Assembly: GCA_963575745.1 (NCBI GenBank)
Contig: CAUYUJ010001373.1
Span: forward strand, 33,973-97,972
From: Prorocentrum cordatum
Lineage: Eukaryota > Sar > Dinophyceae > Prorocentrales > Prorocentraceae
DNA: 64,000 bases
Direction of reading: 5' to 3'
Shown one piece after another: positions 1-11,554 of this stretch (position 1 is the stretch's first letter; the number at the start of each line of letters is the position of its first letter). The position numbers and the translations under genes were made by a program. The notes under the pieces were generated by a model. The model did not search any database, was not told where the DNA came from, and worked only from the letters and a program-made list of their open reading frames with translations.

Positions 1-103
1 CCCTCGCAGCAGTGTCCTTGGGCAGCTCTGAGTGGTGAACGCCCGCAGCTTTCGCTGCCCTCCGTATTGCTTGAACCAGCTTCGCACGATTGTCCGAAGA
101 CAT
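1..103 (-). CDS. Partial hypothetical protein N-terminus, runs off the left edge
   Basis: Reading the minus strand from an ATG at 103-101 gives an open frame to the window edge. It encodes 34 residues beginning MSSDNRAKLVQAIRRA and continuing KAAGVHHSELPKD. The composition is balanced (A, K, R, L, V), unlike the low-complexity frames that fill most of the window. The peptide looks like an amphipathic helix. I do not recognise a family. It could be the start of a gene continuing to the left, one exon, or chance. Sequence upstream of the ATG becomes a TCGATC-rich repeat within about 110 bases, so little room is left for a conventional promoter. Confidence 0.3.
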   Translation of the reverse strand, partial: MSSDNRAKLVQAIRRAAKAAGVHHSELPKDTAAR

Positions 104-214
104 CGCTGGAGCCGAAATGACTACGGATGCGAACGTTGAGGACATCGCAAAACGAACCATTTTTGAACCACCCCCTGGATTAAAAAGTTGAGATCGGAGC
201 TACACCGAAAGAAC

Positions 215-710
215 CGCATCCTGGTATTCGTCCGTCGTTCGGCTTTCGAGCCGCGACTTTCGATCGGGACTGGATCCTGGGAAGTCGATGGTCGCTGTTC
301 GACCGGACCTCTATCCTCGACCCTCGAAGTATCTGGGGCCCTCGATCCTCGATCCTCGAGCCTCGATCGAACCTCGATCATGGATGTTCGATCGGCCAGG
401 CATTCTGGAGCCTGGAGTTTCGATCAAGCCTGGAACATCGGTTCTCGATCGTCGCTCTTCGATCGGCCATCCAGCGTCGAACTTCGACGGATCGTGGCCG
501 CTCGATCCTGGCTCCTCGATGTCCGAACGGCCCTGGATCCTCGACCCTCGATCTCCGACCCTCAATCGCTAGGTGGTTGTCGAACTTTGATCGGCCGTGG
601 AACCCAAAGCCTCGTTTCCGATCGATATGGGTTCGCTCTTCCACAGTCGGTCCTGGGTCATCGATCGTGTATCCTCGATCATCGATCCTGGATCGTCGAT
701 TCTGGACCGT
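215..710. repeat. TCGATC-rich degenerate minisatellite
   Basis: About 500 bases are built from imperfect short units such as ATCCTCGATCCTCGA and TTCGATCGGCC, with GATC or TCGA recurring every 8 to 20 bases. Several frames stay open through it on both strands and give R/S/D/P-rich peptides, which I read as a product of the repeat rather than coding. From 711 to about 1035 I see nothing recognisable. Confidence 0.7.
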
Positions 711-1038
711 ACATCCTGGGTCAACCGCGTCGCCCCAAAATGACCCTGGGATCGAACCTCCCACAGGGGGGCCTGCGACCCGACGCGACCTCAAGATGGC
801 CTCAAGATGACTCCAAGACAAACCTGTGAACCGAACGATGCAACGGCCATCCCTGCGGACATCCGCCCAGGCGCAGATAGGACCGCGCGCGCGAGGCTGT
901 GGCAACTGGAATCTGACTTGCACGGAGAGCATGCGACACGGAACAATCCAATACTGTGATGATAAGAGGAGAGAGTGGGAAGAGGAATAGGTCCGCGGCG
1001 TCTGTGTGAGCGTACATGAGACCAGAAACTCGAATGTC

Positions 1039-1283
1039 AGGAAGTCTCAAGCGAAATCGTCGTTTTCTGGTGGCATGAGATGCGACAAAAAGTAATGTGT
1101 GAGGAAGTCCCACGCGAAATCGCCACTGTCTGGCGGCCTCAAAAGGGACCGGAATATTTTTTTGAGGAAGTCCCACGCGGAATCGCCACTTTCCGGTGGC
1201 ATGGCAGAATTTCCGGTCGCCCTGGAAGGCGACCGGAAACTTTTTTTGAGGAAGTCCTAGGCAGAATCCCACTTTCCGGTCGG
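1039..1283 (+). repeat. Four-unit array of the GAGGAAGTC + dyad motif
   Basis: Units start near 1039, 1101, 1164 and 1248, so spacing is 62, 63 and 84 bases. Each begins with (G)AGGAAGTC followed by TCAA, CCAC or CTAG. The first three continue with GCGAAATCG or GCGGAATCG and all end in a TTTTCTGG or TTTCCGG-like tail. The second unit contains the small dyad GCG-AAAT-CGC. The same motif recurs at 58.26-58.6 kb and singly elsewhere on both strands. Function unknown. Confidence 0.7.
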
Positions 1284-1348
1284 AGCCCCATTTGGCCTTT
1301 ATAATATTAAAAGGGATGATGGAGGCACCGGAAACTCCGGAATTGGCA

Positions 1349-1396
1349 ACAAATCCAACATTGTCCCGGGGCCCCGCTGCCTAACGGGAGGCAAAC
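1349..1396 (+). repeat. Dispersed CCTAACGGG segment, copy 1
   Basis: AACATTGTCCCGGGGCCCCG followed by CTGCCTAACGGGAGGC matches the segment at 58820-58905, where it occurs twice. At both places it lies just downstream of a GAGGAAGTC-motif array, which suggests 1039-1396 and about 58.26-58.91 kb are diverged copies of one composite repeat. Confidence 0.6.
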
Positions 1397-1435
1397 CACG
1401 TCTACCTCGGCCCCTGCGGTCTCCACTTTTTAATC

Positions 1436-1605
1436 CAGGGGGTTGTAGGTTGTCCCGTGGTTGTCCCTGTGATTGCCCTGTGAATTGTCCCGAAGGGTTA
1501 TTACATGATTGTTCCTTGTGTTGCCCCGTGGGGTTTCCGGTCGGTGTCCCGTGGTTGTCTGGTGGGTTGTCCCGTGGGTTGCGACGTTGTTGCCCCGCGG
1601 AATGT
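1436..1605. repeat. GTTGTCCCGTGG degenerate repeat
   Basis: A run of imperfect 11- to 13-base units (TTGTCCCGTGG, TTGCCCTGTG, TTGCCCCGTGG) fills this stretch. Frames on both strands remain open because of the periodicity. No protein family is recognisable. Confidence 0.6.
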
Positions 1606-1614
1606 GTGTGGGAC

Positions 1615-2035
1615 ATGCATATCGGAATTAAAATCAAATTGCAATCGAAATACACAACGACATGCAAGTCGAAACGCAAGTCCATCTGTCATTGGCTTGC
1701 ATATCGGACTGCAGATCGGATTGGAAATGCAAATGCGGATCGAACGACACATTACAAAGAATGGCGAAAAGCTAGCCTGGTGAACATCGAAATCAAAATC
1801 GACATGCAAACCGAAATTCTTATCCGATTGCCATCAAAATGCACATCGGAATGCAGATCGAAGCGCAGATCGAAATGCAAAACTGAATGCAAAGCGAACT
1901 GAAATTCCAATTGCAATCGAAAGGCCCATCGAAACACAATTTTATATATATATATATATATATGCAAACCTAAAGGCAAATAGATGCACACTCAGAATGC
2001 AAATATGCTCGAACATCAAAATGCAAAGCAAAATG
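1615..2035. repeat. AT-richer ATGCAAATCGAA-type minisatellite with a TA run
   Basis: Imperfect 10- to 12-base units (ATCGAAATGCA, ATCGGAATGCA, ATGCAAATGCGGATCGAA) recur through about 420 bases. An alternating TA run lies at about 1941-1962. Composition is clearly more AT-rich than its neighbours. Confidence 0.65.
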
Positions 2036-2122
2036 GATATCAGCCAGCGTTGACTCCAAATAGATTAGACGACTCAAATCAAAGAATCTGAGGAATCGAG
2101 TATGCTTGGAATCCGCAACTCT

Positions 2123-2150
2123 GCAAGCAAGCAAGCGTGCAAACAACCGC

Positions 2151-2188
<38 letters not shown>

Positions 2189-2202
2189 GTGCGTGCAAGC
2201 GC

Positions 2203-2239
<37 letters not shown>

Positions 2240-2270
2240 GAAGCGCGCAAGCAAGCAAGCAAGCATACGT
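2123..2270. repeat. AAGC tetranucleotide microsatellite
   Basis: Nearly uninterrupted (GCAA/AAGC) units run for about 148 bases, broken by occasional GCGTGC and GCGC variants. A 4-base period leaves all frames open and produces the S/K/Q or L/A/C peptides seen in translation; these are not genes. Confidence 0.9.
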
Positions 2271-2297
2271 AAGGAGGGGTGTCATTGGAAAAAGGGG

Positions 2298-2372
2298 GGA
2301 TAGGCATAGGCATAGGCATAGCCATAGGAATTAGGGGGGAGGCATAGGAATTAGGGAATTAGGGGGGACAAC
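2298..2372. repeat. GGCATA / AATTAGGGGGGA short repeats
   Basis: Four or five GGCATA units are followed by three AATTAGGG(GGGA) units. From 2373 to about 3220 I see no gene or strong repeat, only a weak CA-rich patch around 2996-3070. Confidence 0.6.
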
Positions 2373-3224
2373 GGGCCAATTAGTAAGGGTTTGAGCTAGA
2401 ACTCGTATAGGACAAGCCTATTTGGAGGAAATAGGAACGATACCGAAATGAACACGCACATGCAAATAGAAAAGCTCATCGAAAGGAAACTTCCCCTCGC
2501 CCGAAACCCAAGATCACCCGATGGGTGGTCTGTGATTACTCTGACTATTACGGCAATTTCGCCCCTGTTCGTACGCACCCCTCAATCAGCCACTCCCTCC
2601 CACCCCACCCCCCCTGCTGGGGCCCTGTGGGCAGGGCCCAGCAGACGATTCTGCAGAGACTCCCCGCGCTGGAGCGCCGGTATGCGATTCGTCGCCGGAT
2701 TCTTCGGATTCCCTGGAAACAGTGTCAGATCTTTCCGCCCCGTCGTATCTTCTCCATCCTCCGAAGTCCCCAACCTTCTGAGAGCCTTCGCAGGTGACCC
2801 GAAAGGATCTGGTATTCTGGCTTGAAGGCCCAGCTTCGGAGATCACTCGGGTCCCTGTGCCCCCCTGGAGAGCGCGAAAGTTCCCAGCCACCAGTGGGGC
2901 GCTCTTCAGGCCCCCCATGGGCCCTGAGCGACCTCGCAGGCGTGCCCCTGAAGGGAACCTCGGACGCTCTGTTCACAAACACACGCAGGCGCCAAGACGC
3001 AGTCGCACACGCAAACGCATATATACACACTCGCATATACACACACACGTACACTCACGCGCACACGTGCGCGAAACAAAAACACAGACTTGGCACACTG
3101 CGCGAGCACCGCCCCAGAACCGTCCTCGGAGTAGCAAGGTCGTGGCATGTAGCGCGCCAGGTCCAAGCACTCCTAGGGGGCTTGGGACCCCTTCCTGCTC
3201 CTGCTTCAACCCTGGCCCTCCTCC

Positions 3225-3367
3225 TTGCACTCCTTCTCCTCCTGATCCTCTCCTCCGCTCCCGCCTCCTCCTCATCATCCTCCTTCTCCTGCTCTTCCCC
3301 CACCCCTACCTCCTCCTCCTTCTCCTCCTCCTCATCCTCCTCCTCCTCCTCCGTCACCTCCTCCTCC

Positions 3368-3399
<32 letters not shown>

Positions 3400-3554
3400 C
3401 TCCTCCTCCTCCTCTTCCTCCTCCTAAACAGCAGCATCATAATCGTCATCAGCAGCATCATCATCATCATAATCATCATCAGCATCAGCATCCGCATCAT
3501 CAGCAGCAGCGTCATCATCAACATCATCATCATCAGCATCATCATCATCAGCAG

Positions 3555-3597
<43 letters not shown>

Positions 3598-4610
3598 GAC
3601 ATCGCCATCATCATCATCATCATCAGCAGCAGCATCCTCAGCAGCATCATCAACAGCATCAGCATCGGAATCATCACCGTTATCATCAACAGCAGCATCA
3701 TCATCGCCATCATCATTATCATCAGCATGATCAGCATCAGCAGCATGCTCATCACCAGCAGCATCAGCATCACCGTCAACATCATCATCATCATCAGCAG
3801 CATCAGCATCACCATCAGCATCATCATCAGCAGCATCACCATCATCATCCTCATCATCAGCAGCAGCAGTATCATCACTATCGTCCTCGGTATCAGCATC
3901 ATCCCCGCCATCGTATCGTGATAGTCGGCATCATGATCAGCAGCATCATCATCAATAGCATCATCATCAGCAGCAGCATCAACATCATCAGCAACATGAA
4001 CATAATGATCATCGTCATTGTCATCACCACCATCATCAGCAGCATCATCCGCATCGGCATCATCAGCAGCAGCAACTGCATCAGCATCGCCAGCATCAGC
4101 AGCATCATCATCAGCATCGACAACATCGTCGTCAACATCGGTATCATCATCTTCATCAGCAGCATCATCAGCATGTTCATCATCATCTCATCCTCATCTT
4201 CATCCTCATGCTCATCCTCCTCCTCCGCCTCCTCCTCCTCTTGTTCTTCCTCATCGTACTGCCGTCCCTCGTTCCTCCGCCTCGAGCTCCTCGTCCCTCT
4301 TTTCCTCGTCCTCCCCCTCCATCTCCTCCTCTTCCTCCCCCATTCCTGGTCCCATTGATGCGTCCCCCTCCTCCCCTGCACCCTCATCCTGCAAGTCCGC
4401 TCCTCCTCCTCCTCCTCATCATCCTCCTCATCATCATCCTACTCCTCCTCCTCCTCCTCCTCCTCCTCCTCCTCCTGCTCCTGCTCCTCCTCCTCCTCCT
4501 CCTCCTCCTTTCTCCTCCTCCTCCTCCTCCTCCTCCTCCTCCTCCTCCTCCTCCTCCTCATTCATTCATCATCATCCTCATCCTCATCCTCATGATCCTC
4601 CTCCCTCCTG
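3225..4610. repeat. Compound CCT / CAT-CAG / CCT trinucleotide tract
   Basis: About 1.4 kb of trinucleotide repeat in three blocks: CCT/CTC (about 3225-3426), CAT mixed with CAG, CGT and CCG (about 3427-4200), then CCT/CTC again with a CAT patch (about 4201-4610). Long frames here encode only poly-L, poly-S, poly-P, poly-I or poly-M. The upper strand is almost purely pyrimidine in the CCT blocks. Confidence 0.9.
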
Positions 4611-4684
4611 AACCTTCCCTGGCCGTCCCCCCCTGAAAGAGGAGCAGGACGACTACGCGGGAGTAGGATACAGCAGGGGATAAG

Positions 4685-5080
4685 GAGAAAGCAGAGGAGG
4701 AGGAGGAGGAGAGGAGGAGAAGAAGGAGGAGGAGAAGGCAGAGGAGGGGGGAGAAAAAAAGAGGGGAAGGAAGTTGAGCAAACTGCAGAGGATAAGAGAT
4801 GGGAGGGCGGGGGAGAAGCAAAAAGGGGAGGTGTTGAGGGGAGAAAGAAGATCAGGGGCAGGAAGACGAGGGGGGAGATGTGGATGAAAACGGGGGTCGG
4901 GGCAAGGGAGAAGGTGAGGGTTGAGGGTGTGTGGAAGGTGGGGGGGACGAGGAGGAGGATGGGGAAGGAAGAGAGGAGGAGGAAGAGAAGGAGGGGGAGG
5001 AGAAGGAGGAGGAGGACAACAAGGAGGAGGAGGAGGAGGAAGAGAGGAGGAGGAGGCAGGTGAGAAGGTGGAGAAAGGGA
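4685..5080. repeat. GGA/GAG purine tract
   Basis: Imperfect GGA, GAGGA and GGGGA units dominate about 400 bases. The tract follows the CCT block ending at 4610, so the two face each other as a large imperfect inverted repeat about 75 bases apart. Encoded peptides are only E/R/G-rich. Confidence 0.8.
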
Positions 5081-5324
5081 AAGGGGACACGGGAACGGCG
5101 GGGGAGGAATGTGAGGAGTTGTTTTCTGGTGTATTGGTTGACTGGTGCGTGAAGGTGGAGGTACGTTTGGACCCCTCCCTGCAGCCGTCTTCGTTGGCCG
5201 AGGGGCTGCACGGAGGTCCTCGGCCCCCTCCGGTGGCAACTGACGCCATCATGTATAGGTGCGGGAGGAACCCACGCAGCCCCTGTGATGGAAGCTGCGC
5301 GGGGTGTGAGGCCAATGGCCTCAC

Positions 5325-5347
5325 GGGGGGGGGGGGGGGGGGGGGGG
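5325..5347. repeat. Homopolymer G run, 23 bases
   Basis: An uninterrupted run of G lies between GGCCTCAC and CGAGAGGG. Its length is likely to vary between reads or assemblies. Confidence 0.85.
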
Positions 5348-5386
5348 CGAGAGGGAGGGGGCGTGCGCGGTTCTCGAAGAGGTCGC

Positions 5387-5595
5387 TCCTGAGGACGGTC
5401 CTAAAGCAGGATTCCTGAAAAGGGGTCCGAAAACGGCATACACAGTTTCGACACCGAAACTGGATAAGCCCTACGAGTTCGTTATCCGATGGGGTGGGAT
5501 AACAGATGGGGGAATGACTCGGGGGGCAGTGTTTATTCGACCGCGGGTCGAAAGCAGGAGGGGCGAAGGGGAGGGAAGGGAGAGAGAGAGAGAGA
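5387..5595 (+). repeat. 208-bp direct duplication, copy 1
   Basis: Starts CCTGAGGACGGTCCTAA, continues through CGACACCGAAACTGGATAAG and ends in a GGGAGAGAGAG purine tract. It is nearly identical to 5862-6070 with scattered substitutions. The 266 bases between the copies are G/A-rich with no recognisable gene. Confidence 0.85.
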
Positions 5596-5861
5596 GAAAG
5601 AGGAGGGTGAAGCGAGAAGAGGCAGAGAGAGAGGGGGAGCAGGGGGCCACACGGCGAGGAAGGGCAAAAAAACGGCCTGCCTCTTCGACACCAACACGGG
5701 CGTTCTAACGTGCTCCGGAAACGCTGTTCCGGAGCACGCTGGGCAAGCACTTATCCGACGGTCCTGGCGGGGAGACCTTAGGGAGGGACGTAATGAAGGG
5801 GCAGAGGAGGGAGGGGGAGTGGTGTTGTCATCCCTGTTCTTGATGAGCATGGCTTAGAGGT

Positions 5862-6070
5862 TCCTGAGGACGGTCCTAAGGCAGGATTCCTGAAGAGGGG
5901 TCCGAAAACGGCATGCACAGTTTCGACACCGAAACTGGATAAGCCCTACGAGTTCGTTCTCCCATGGGGTGGGCTAACAGCTGGGGGAATGACTCGGGGG
6001 GCAGTGTTTATTCGACCGCGGGTCGAAAGCAGGAGGCTCGAAGGGGAGGGAAGGGAGAGAGAGAGGAGAG
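5862..6070 (+). repeat. 208-bp direct duplication, copy 2
   Basis: Same orientation as copy 1 at 5387, differing at roughly 15 positions (for example CTAAGGC for CTAAAGC). From 6071 to about 8065 I see no gene or strong repeat apart from a G/A-rich patch to about 6165, a short GT run near 6530-6550 and a weak GTG-rich patch at 7900-8060. Confidence 0.85.
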
Positions 6071-8069
6071 AAAGAGAGGGGGAGCAGGGCGGAGAGGCGG
6101 GGAGCAGAGAGGAGAGGAGGGCAAGGGGAAGGGGGCGGGGAAACCCGAAAGAGGAGGGCGGGCCTGACCGGGGGACCTGAAGCCGAAGCAAAGCGACAGG
6201 GGGGGACGATCCAAGGCGGCCCCTGGACAGCTCTCGGCGAGGGCCGCTGCTCCGGACGTGTAGATTGGACGGCGGTTATACCCATCCTTAGAGAAAGGCG
6301 GGGGGGGGGAGGAGGGGGGTAGGACGACTGTGATAACGTTGACCACAAAAGTCATGACATTAGCAATGCAAGTCTGACGAACCGCACGAAGACTGGCATG
6401 GAGAACGCACGAAGGCAGTCCATGCAAACTCAACCAGACTACCCCGAAGGCTGAGGAAGCGAAAAGACATTGCGGGAGGCAGTGGGACGAGGCTATGGAG
6501 AGAAGGGGAGGTGGATGGGAGACCAGGTGTGAGTGTGTGTGTGTGTGTGCCTGGTGCCTCCTCCCCAGCAAGCCTGGTATCAGCTCAACTCCCCTCCTCC
6601 CGGGCTCGAGCTGAACAGCGGTTTCGTTTTCGTGTCGCGCTCCTGCGCCGTCGTTCTGCCTTCGGTCTGCCCCTGCTGCGAGACGACATCGGAACGATAA
6701 CGGCCCACGAAATCGCCAGAGCACAGCTTCGCTCGAGCCCTGTCCTCATCCTCCCTCCTTTCCTCGCCGTCCACCGCCTGCATCTTCTCCGACTCCTCTC
6801 ACCGCCCCCCCCACTCCTCCCAGACATATGCACATTCAGACGCCTTTCCATGCTCGTCTGCCTGCTTAAGGCTGCTCCCTATCACCATCCCTATCGGCAT
6901 CCCCGTGCCAATTTCGTTCTCGTCCTTACCCAACCGCTCATCATCATCTACACCCGCATCATGATCATCATTAACATCCGCCTCCTCATGCAAGACCCGT
7001 TTACACGCTGATCTCTCCTTCCTCCTGCCCACCACTGTGACACACAGTAGCGTGACGTGCTGCACACGAGCTCGTTTGCCGAAGCCATCACGCTCGCGTC
7101 GCTCAAGTCAATCGCGCTCACCCTCATCGTCCGTCACAGCCATCATCCTCTCGTGCCTTCAAGCACCAAGGTTAGCTACTGTGCTAAAGTTCTGCAACAC
7201 AGCTGATGATCGCCGCAGCCGCGTTCGGTGGCACCTCCATCCGCCACCCGCTCACATTGTCTCCAGCGCCCTCCCGGCACCAGAATGGGGAGACCATGTG
7301 GAGGCTGGTTTCCTTTAGATTCTGGCACGTTCGCTTGAAGGCCCAGCGAGTTGCAAGATGAGCTCGGGATGGCACGCGAGTCGAATGCTACCTGCACATG
7401 TGACTCTGGTGGCCTACACACTGTTCAAATCGTGCCTGGAGGGTGGGTAAAGCCATGCGCAAGTGAACTTGCCAGAACCCCAAAGAAAGAGCAACCCCAG
7501 GAGAGGCTCCTCGAAAGCCTTCGTAACCTGCACCACTTCTTGGGGTGCCCCCCTCTCGTCGTCGGACCTGTACAGCCGCCGCATGAGACCCACGCCTGAA
7601 CAGGAAGGGCCCAACAAAGGGGAGAAGCGGCAACCGCGAGTGGCGTAGAGAATAAGCTGCGGCTCATCTTCCTCATTGCTGCCTTGCAGCTCCATGAGCG
7701 CTCGCCGAGCGGAGAGCCTGGGAGTCTTCAAGAATTTCCCGGCCTGCCTGAGAGCTCCCTGGGGCGCCAGGGACTCTAGGCGAATATCTGGCTTACTCCT
7801 TGAAGCGCCTTGGACGTCTCTGGTCAATGGAAGCTGACTTACATGCAAAGAGTGTGTGCCTGGGCACATGCCAAACAACAGGGATCTGCACTCTCGCTCC
7901 ACTATCTGTGTGGTGCAGGATACGTGGTGCATGCTGCAAGATGTGTGGTGTCCGCGCTGTGGTGCAGTGCATGTGATGTGAGGCACGCGGCGAAGAATAC
8001 GTTGTGTATGCTGTGCGGAGCTGGTGCTGTGGTAAAGGCTACGTCGTGCAACACACGCGTGGTGCACAG

Positions 8070-8342
8070 GCTGCGCGGCAGGCAGCCACGAGGCGCCCGC
8101 GAGGCGCCCACGGCCGCCCGCCAGGCGAAAACCCGGCAGCCCCAGCCAGCGCACAGGGCGCCCACGAGACGCCCACGAGCCGCACACCGGGCGAAGCCCC
8201 GGCACACCCGGCCGGCGCACAGGGGCGCCCGCGGGGGCGCCCACGAGGCGCCCACGGCGAGGAACATCGGCGCTCCCAGCCAGCGCCACAGGGGCGCCCA
8301 CGAAGCGCCCACGGCTGCCCACCAGGCGGAACACCGGCAGAC
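8070..8342. repeat. GGCGCCCACGAG degenerate repeat
   Basis: GGCGCCCACGAGGCGCCCAC-type units recur, mixed with CCAGCCAGCGCACAGG and CACCGGGCGAAG blocks that themselves repeat about every 60 to 110 bases. Frames on both strands stay open with R/A/P/G-rich peptides. I see nothing recognisable from 8343 to about 9525. Confidence 0.6.
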
Positions 8343-9529
8343 CCCTCCATCCGATGTCTTAGACTGCGAAGAAGACCCACCAGTGGAAGCACCGACTGGG
8401 GAACCAGAGATTCCAGTGAGTCGCACCAGCACCCTGAAAGAGCAGCACAAGGCACAACACCTATGGTACCGAAGGGCGCTACCATGGTCGCAGAGCGAAA
8501 CGTTGCAAATGGAACCACAGCTCTCGCAAATACAATCGGCTTCCAGTCAAGGCGCCGAGGCTGGCAAATGGGCAATGCGATGTATGTTCGCGAACTCGTA
8601 GCCCGAAGTGACCCACTCGAGTAGACCTGCAAGCGTGCGCTTCTCGGCTGGTTCGCCGCTCGGGCCTTCTCCATGTCCAGCCCCCCCACTACACATACCC
8701 CCAGTCGTTCATAGCGCCTGTTTTTCTTTGGGGCTCAGAAGAACACGAGGAAGCGGTCGCCAAGGTTGGTGGGGCATCAGGATATGCCTACCCCTGTACA
8801 CACCACGGGGCGATGAGAATTCGTCGCTCTCAGGGCTGACGCCTGCGGATCGGGCGAACATGAACAGGAACAGCTACACGACTGTGCCGATGAAAGAAAC
8901 TACCCAGAGATCAGAAGTGCTGACCGTTCGGCCGCACTCAAAACATTAGGGAATAGCTTCCTGGAGAAACGAGCCAGGCAGGCCCTCCTGATATCGGTAT
9001 GAGATCGGGTGCACTCAAGTCTGAGCCCCGCTTGTACATTGGCCCCGAACGTGAAACCCGCAAGTCATTCAGATCCGGACCCCGAGTGCGCGACTGTGGA
9101 TTAGCTCGTGCGGCTCATGATCCCACCCCCCACCATCAAGGTGCAGTCTCTCATCTCTTGGACCTGCGTGAGAACTTGTCGAGCCGGCAGCACGGGGATG
9201 CAAGCCAACCACGAAGCGTGGTGCGTGTCTCACTGCTGCGACAGACGGCACACGTAAACCGACATCCGCTGCACTGGTGAGTCGAGCAGCCTAGCCGCCG
9301 GGAAGGGGGAGGGAGGAAGGGGGAAGGGGCAGCGGCGGCGGGCCTTCTCGGAAGAGAAGGACGCTCAAGCGAGAAATTGGTGAGGAGGGCGTAGCAGGCA
9401 GGCAAGCATTATGAGGAGGATCCCCATGCAGCTGTGTGTCGAGCAGGGCGTGGCCCTCTCCTCGCATACTGCGAGCCGCGGGAGAGGCGGAGCCAGGGGC
9501 AGTGCGAATCATAGGCGGCTGCACAGCAA

Positions 9530-9790
9530 TCACGCAGAAGCACGCCAAGCTCCATGAGCCACGGCTCGCATGAGGAGTGTGCCCAAGTGGGCGGGCAAAC
9601 CGCATGCGAGCACGTCCACTGAAGCCATGGGTGGAGCTCTATGCTGGGCGTGACCTGAGCGAAGGGTGTGCCAAAATGGGCGAGAGGGAGCGCGTGCGAG
9701 AAAGTCTGCTGTGGCCCCAGGGTGGGGGCTCGCTGGGGGGCACGATCTGCGCGAGCGGTGTGCCGAAGTGGAGGTGCCGCCACGCGGCAG
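9530..9790 (-). repeat. Diverged minus-strand copies of the 89/90-bp satellite
   Basis: On the minus strand the order TTGGCACACCC, GAGCTCCACCC, CAGTGG, TCGCATGCG recurs in two or three units. These are the landmarks of the satellite at 28.1-29.0 and 60.5-62.8 kb. Divergence is strong, so this is probably an old copy. Confidence 0.5.
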
Positions 9791-9954
9791 CTGACAGCGG
9801 CAGCAGCATGCGGCAGCAGCTGCGGAAGGGAGAGGGGGGAGGCGCTGCGCATCGGAGATAAGACGAGAGCCCAACGGCACAGGAGGGTTGAGAAGCGATA
9901 GTACGCACACAGAAAATCGCCCTCCCTCCTCCTGCCTCTGGGAGGGCGTGGGAA

Positions 9955-10335
9955 GGTGGAGGAGGAGGAGGAGGAGGAGGAGAAGGAGGAGGAGGAGGAG
10001 GAGGAGGAGGAAAGGAGGAGAAGGGGAAGGGGGAAGGAGGAGGAGGAGGAGGAGGAGGAGGGAGAGGGAAGGAAGAGGAGGAGGAGGAGGAGAAGGAGGA
10101 GAGGAGGAGGAGGGAGGAGGAGGAGGGAGGAGGGAGAGGAGAGGAGAGGAAGAGGAGGAGGGAGGAGGAGGAGCAGAGGGGAGGAGAGAGGAGGAGGCGG
10201 AGGCGGAGGCGGAGGCGGAGGCGGAGGAGGCGGAGGAGGAGGAGGAGGAGGAGGAAGAAGAGGAGGAGGAGATGGAGAAGGAGGAGGAGGAGGAGGAGGA
10301 GGAGGAGGAGGAGGAGGAGGAGGAGGAGGAGTAGC
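9955..10335. repeat. GGA/GAG purine tract
   Basis: About 380 bases of GGA, GAGGAA and a GGCGGA sub-block (about 10195-10232). It pairs in orientation with the CCT tract at 10781-11052. The 10336-10780 interval between them is GC-rich with no recognisable gene. Confidence 0.9.
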
Positions 10336-10780
10336 AGGCGGAGGAGCCGGAGGAGGACGGGCATGTCCATCGCAATCTGGCGCCCCGTGCCCTCCTATGA
10401 TACACCCCGCCCCCTCTTCCCCTGCCACCCTCTCGCTCTCTCGCCTCCCCCCGCCCTCGCTGCGCCCCGCCCTCGCCCCCCCTCCCTCTCCCTCACTCCC
10501 CTCCATCCCCCGTGCCCCTCCCCCCCGCGCCCCCGAGCAAACGAGCGGGCGCGCCGAGCACTGCCGCCGACGCCGCCGTCACCGCCCGCGGGGCGGGGCC
10601 GGGGCGGGGGGGGGGGAGCGGCGGAAGGGCAGCGAGCACGGAGGGCGCCCGCCGACCTTGGCTGGGCCCATCCCCTGGGCCTCTGGACGGGTGCCTGCGC
10701 CTCCTCGCCTGGCTCGGGCAGGGAGGCGGGCTGACCACCGATCCTGGGCCCAGGGGCAGAGCCCCCTCCCCCCTCCTCCT

Positions 10781-11052
10781 ATCCTCCCTCCTCTCCTCCT
10801 CCATCCTTGCCCTCCCCTCCTCCTCACTCCTCCACTCTCCTCCACCTCCAACTCCACCTCCTCTCCTCCCCTCCTCCTCCCCTCCACTCCTCCTCCTCCT
10901 CCTCCACCTCCTCCTCCTCCTCCTCCTCCTCCTCCTCCTCCTCCTCCTCCCACCTCTTCCTCTCCTCCTCCTCCTCCTCCTCCTCCTCCTCCTCCCTCCT
11001 CCTCCTCCTCCTCCTCCTCCTCCTCCTCCTCCTCCTCCTCCTCCTCCTCCTC
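10781..11052. repeat. CCT pyrimidine tract
   Basis: CTCCTCCT units with sparse CACC and CACT interruptions; the final 90 bases are almost pure CCT. Translations are poly-S, poly-P or poly-L and are not genes. Confidence 0.9.
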
Positions 11053-11142
11053 CGTCTCCGCCCTGGTGCGGGCGCGCGAGGGCCACGATCGACGACCCTT
11101 CCAGTCATCAGGAATCGGGAATCAGGCGGGCGTGCCGCTGGT

Positions 11143-11370
11143 GCTGCTGTCAGGCCCTCCCCCCGTCCCTCCCGCGGCCTTCTTCCTGCCCTCGCTGGAA
11201 CGCCAGGGCGCGGGCGGGAGAGGGGGGCGCCTGCCAGGGGGGGAGGAGGGGGGGAGGGGGGGAAAAGGGCCGCTGCTGACAGGCCCTCCCCCTGTCCCTC
11301 CCTCGGCCCTCTTCCCTCCTGGCCTCCCCCCCCCACGCTGGCACGCGAGGGCGTGGGCGGGAGGGGGGGA
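11143..11370 (+). repeat. Direct repeat pair of about 105 bp
   Basis: CTGCTGTCAGGCCCTCC at 11143 and CTGCTGACAGGCCCTCC at 11272 each lead through a CCGTCCCTCC-like block to a GGCGGGAGAGGGG or GGCGGGAGGGGGG end. The copies are offset by about 125 to 130 bases. Confidence 0.65.
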
Positions 11371-11554
11371 GCCTACTGCGAGGGTCTCGGTGAGCGTGGC
11401 GAGCGTCAGGGAGCCCCGATCGGGCAGGGTCGGGTCGCTGAAGGAGTGAGGCCCTCCGCCGACCTCGCGGGAGGAGGAAGAGGAAGAGGAGGAGGCAGAG
11501 GAGAAGCAAGAGGAAGATGAAGCCGCTGACATCCAGACGTCGCGCGAAGAAGGC

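Noticed and set aside
7414-8334. A 306-codon minus-strand frame
   Set aside because: The first third is the GGCGCCCACGAG repeat, and the rest has no recognisable domain or convincing codon bias.
9956-11449. A 497-codon plus-strand frame
   Set aside because: Most of it is poly-E/R/G then poly-P/S from GGA and CCT tracts.
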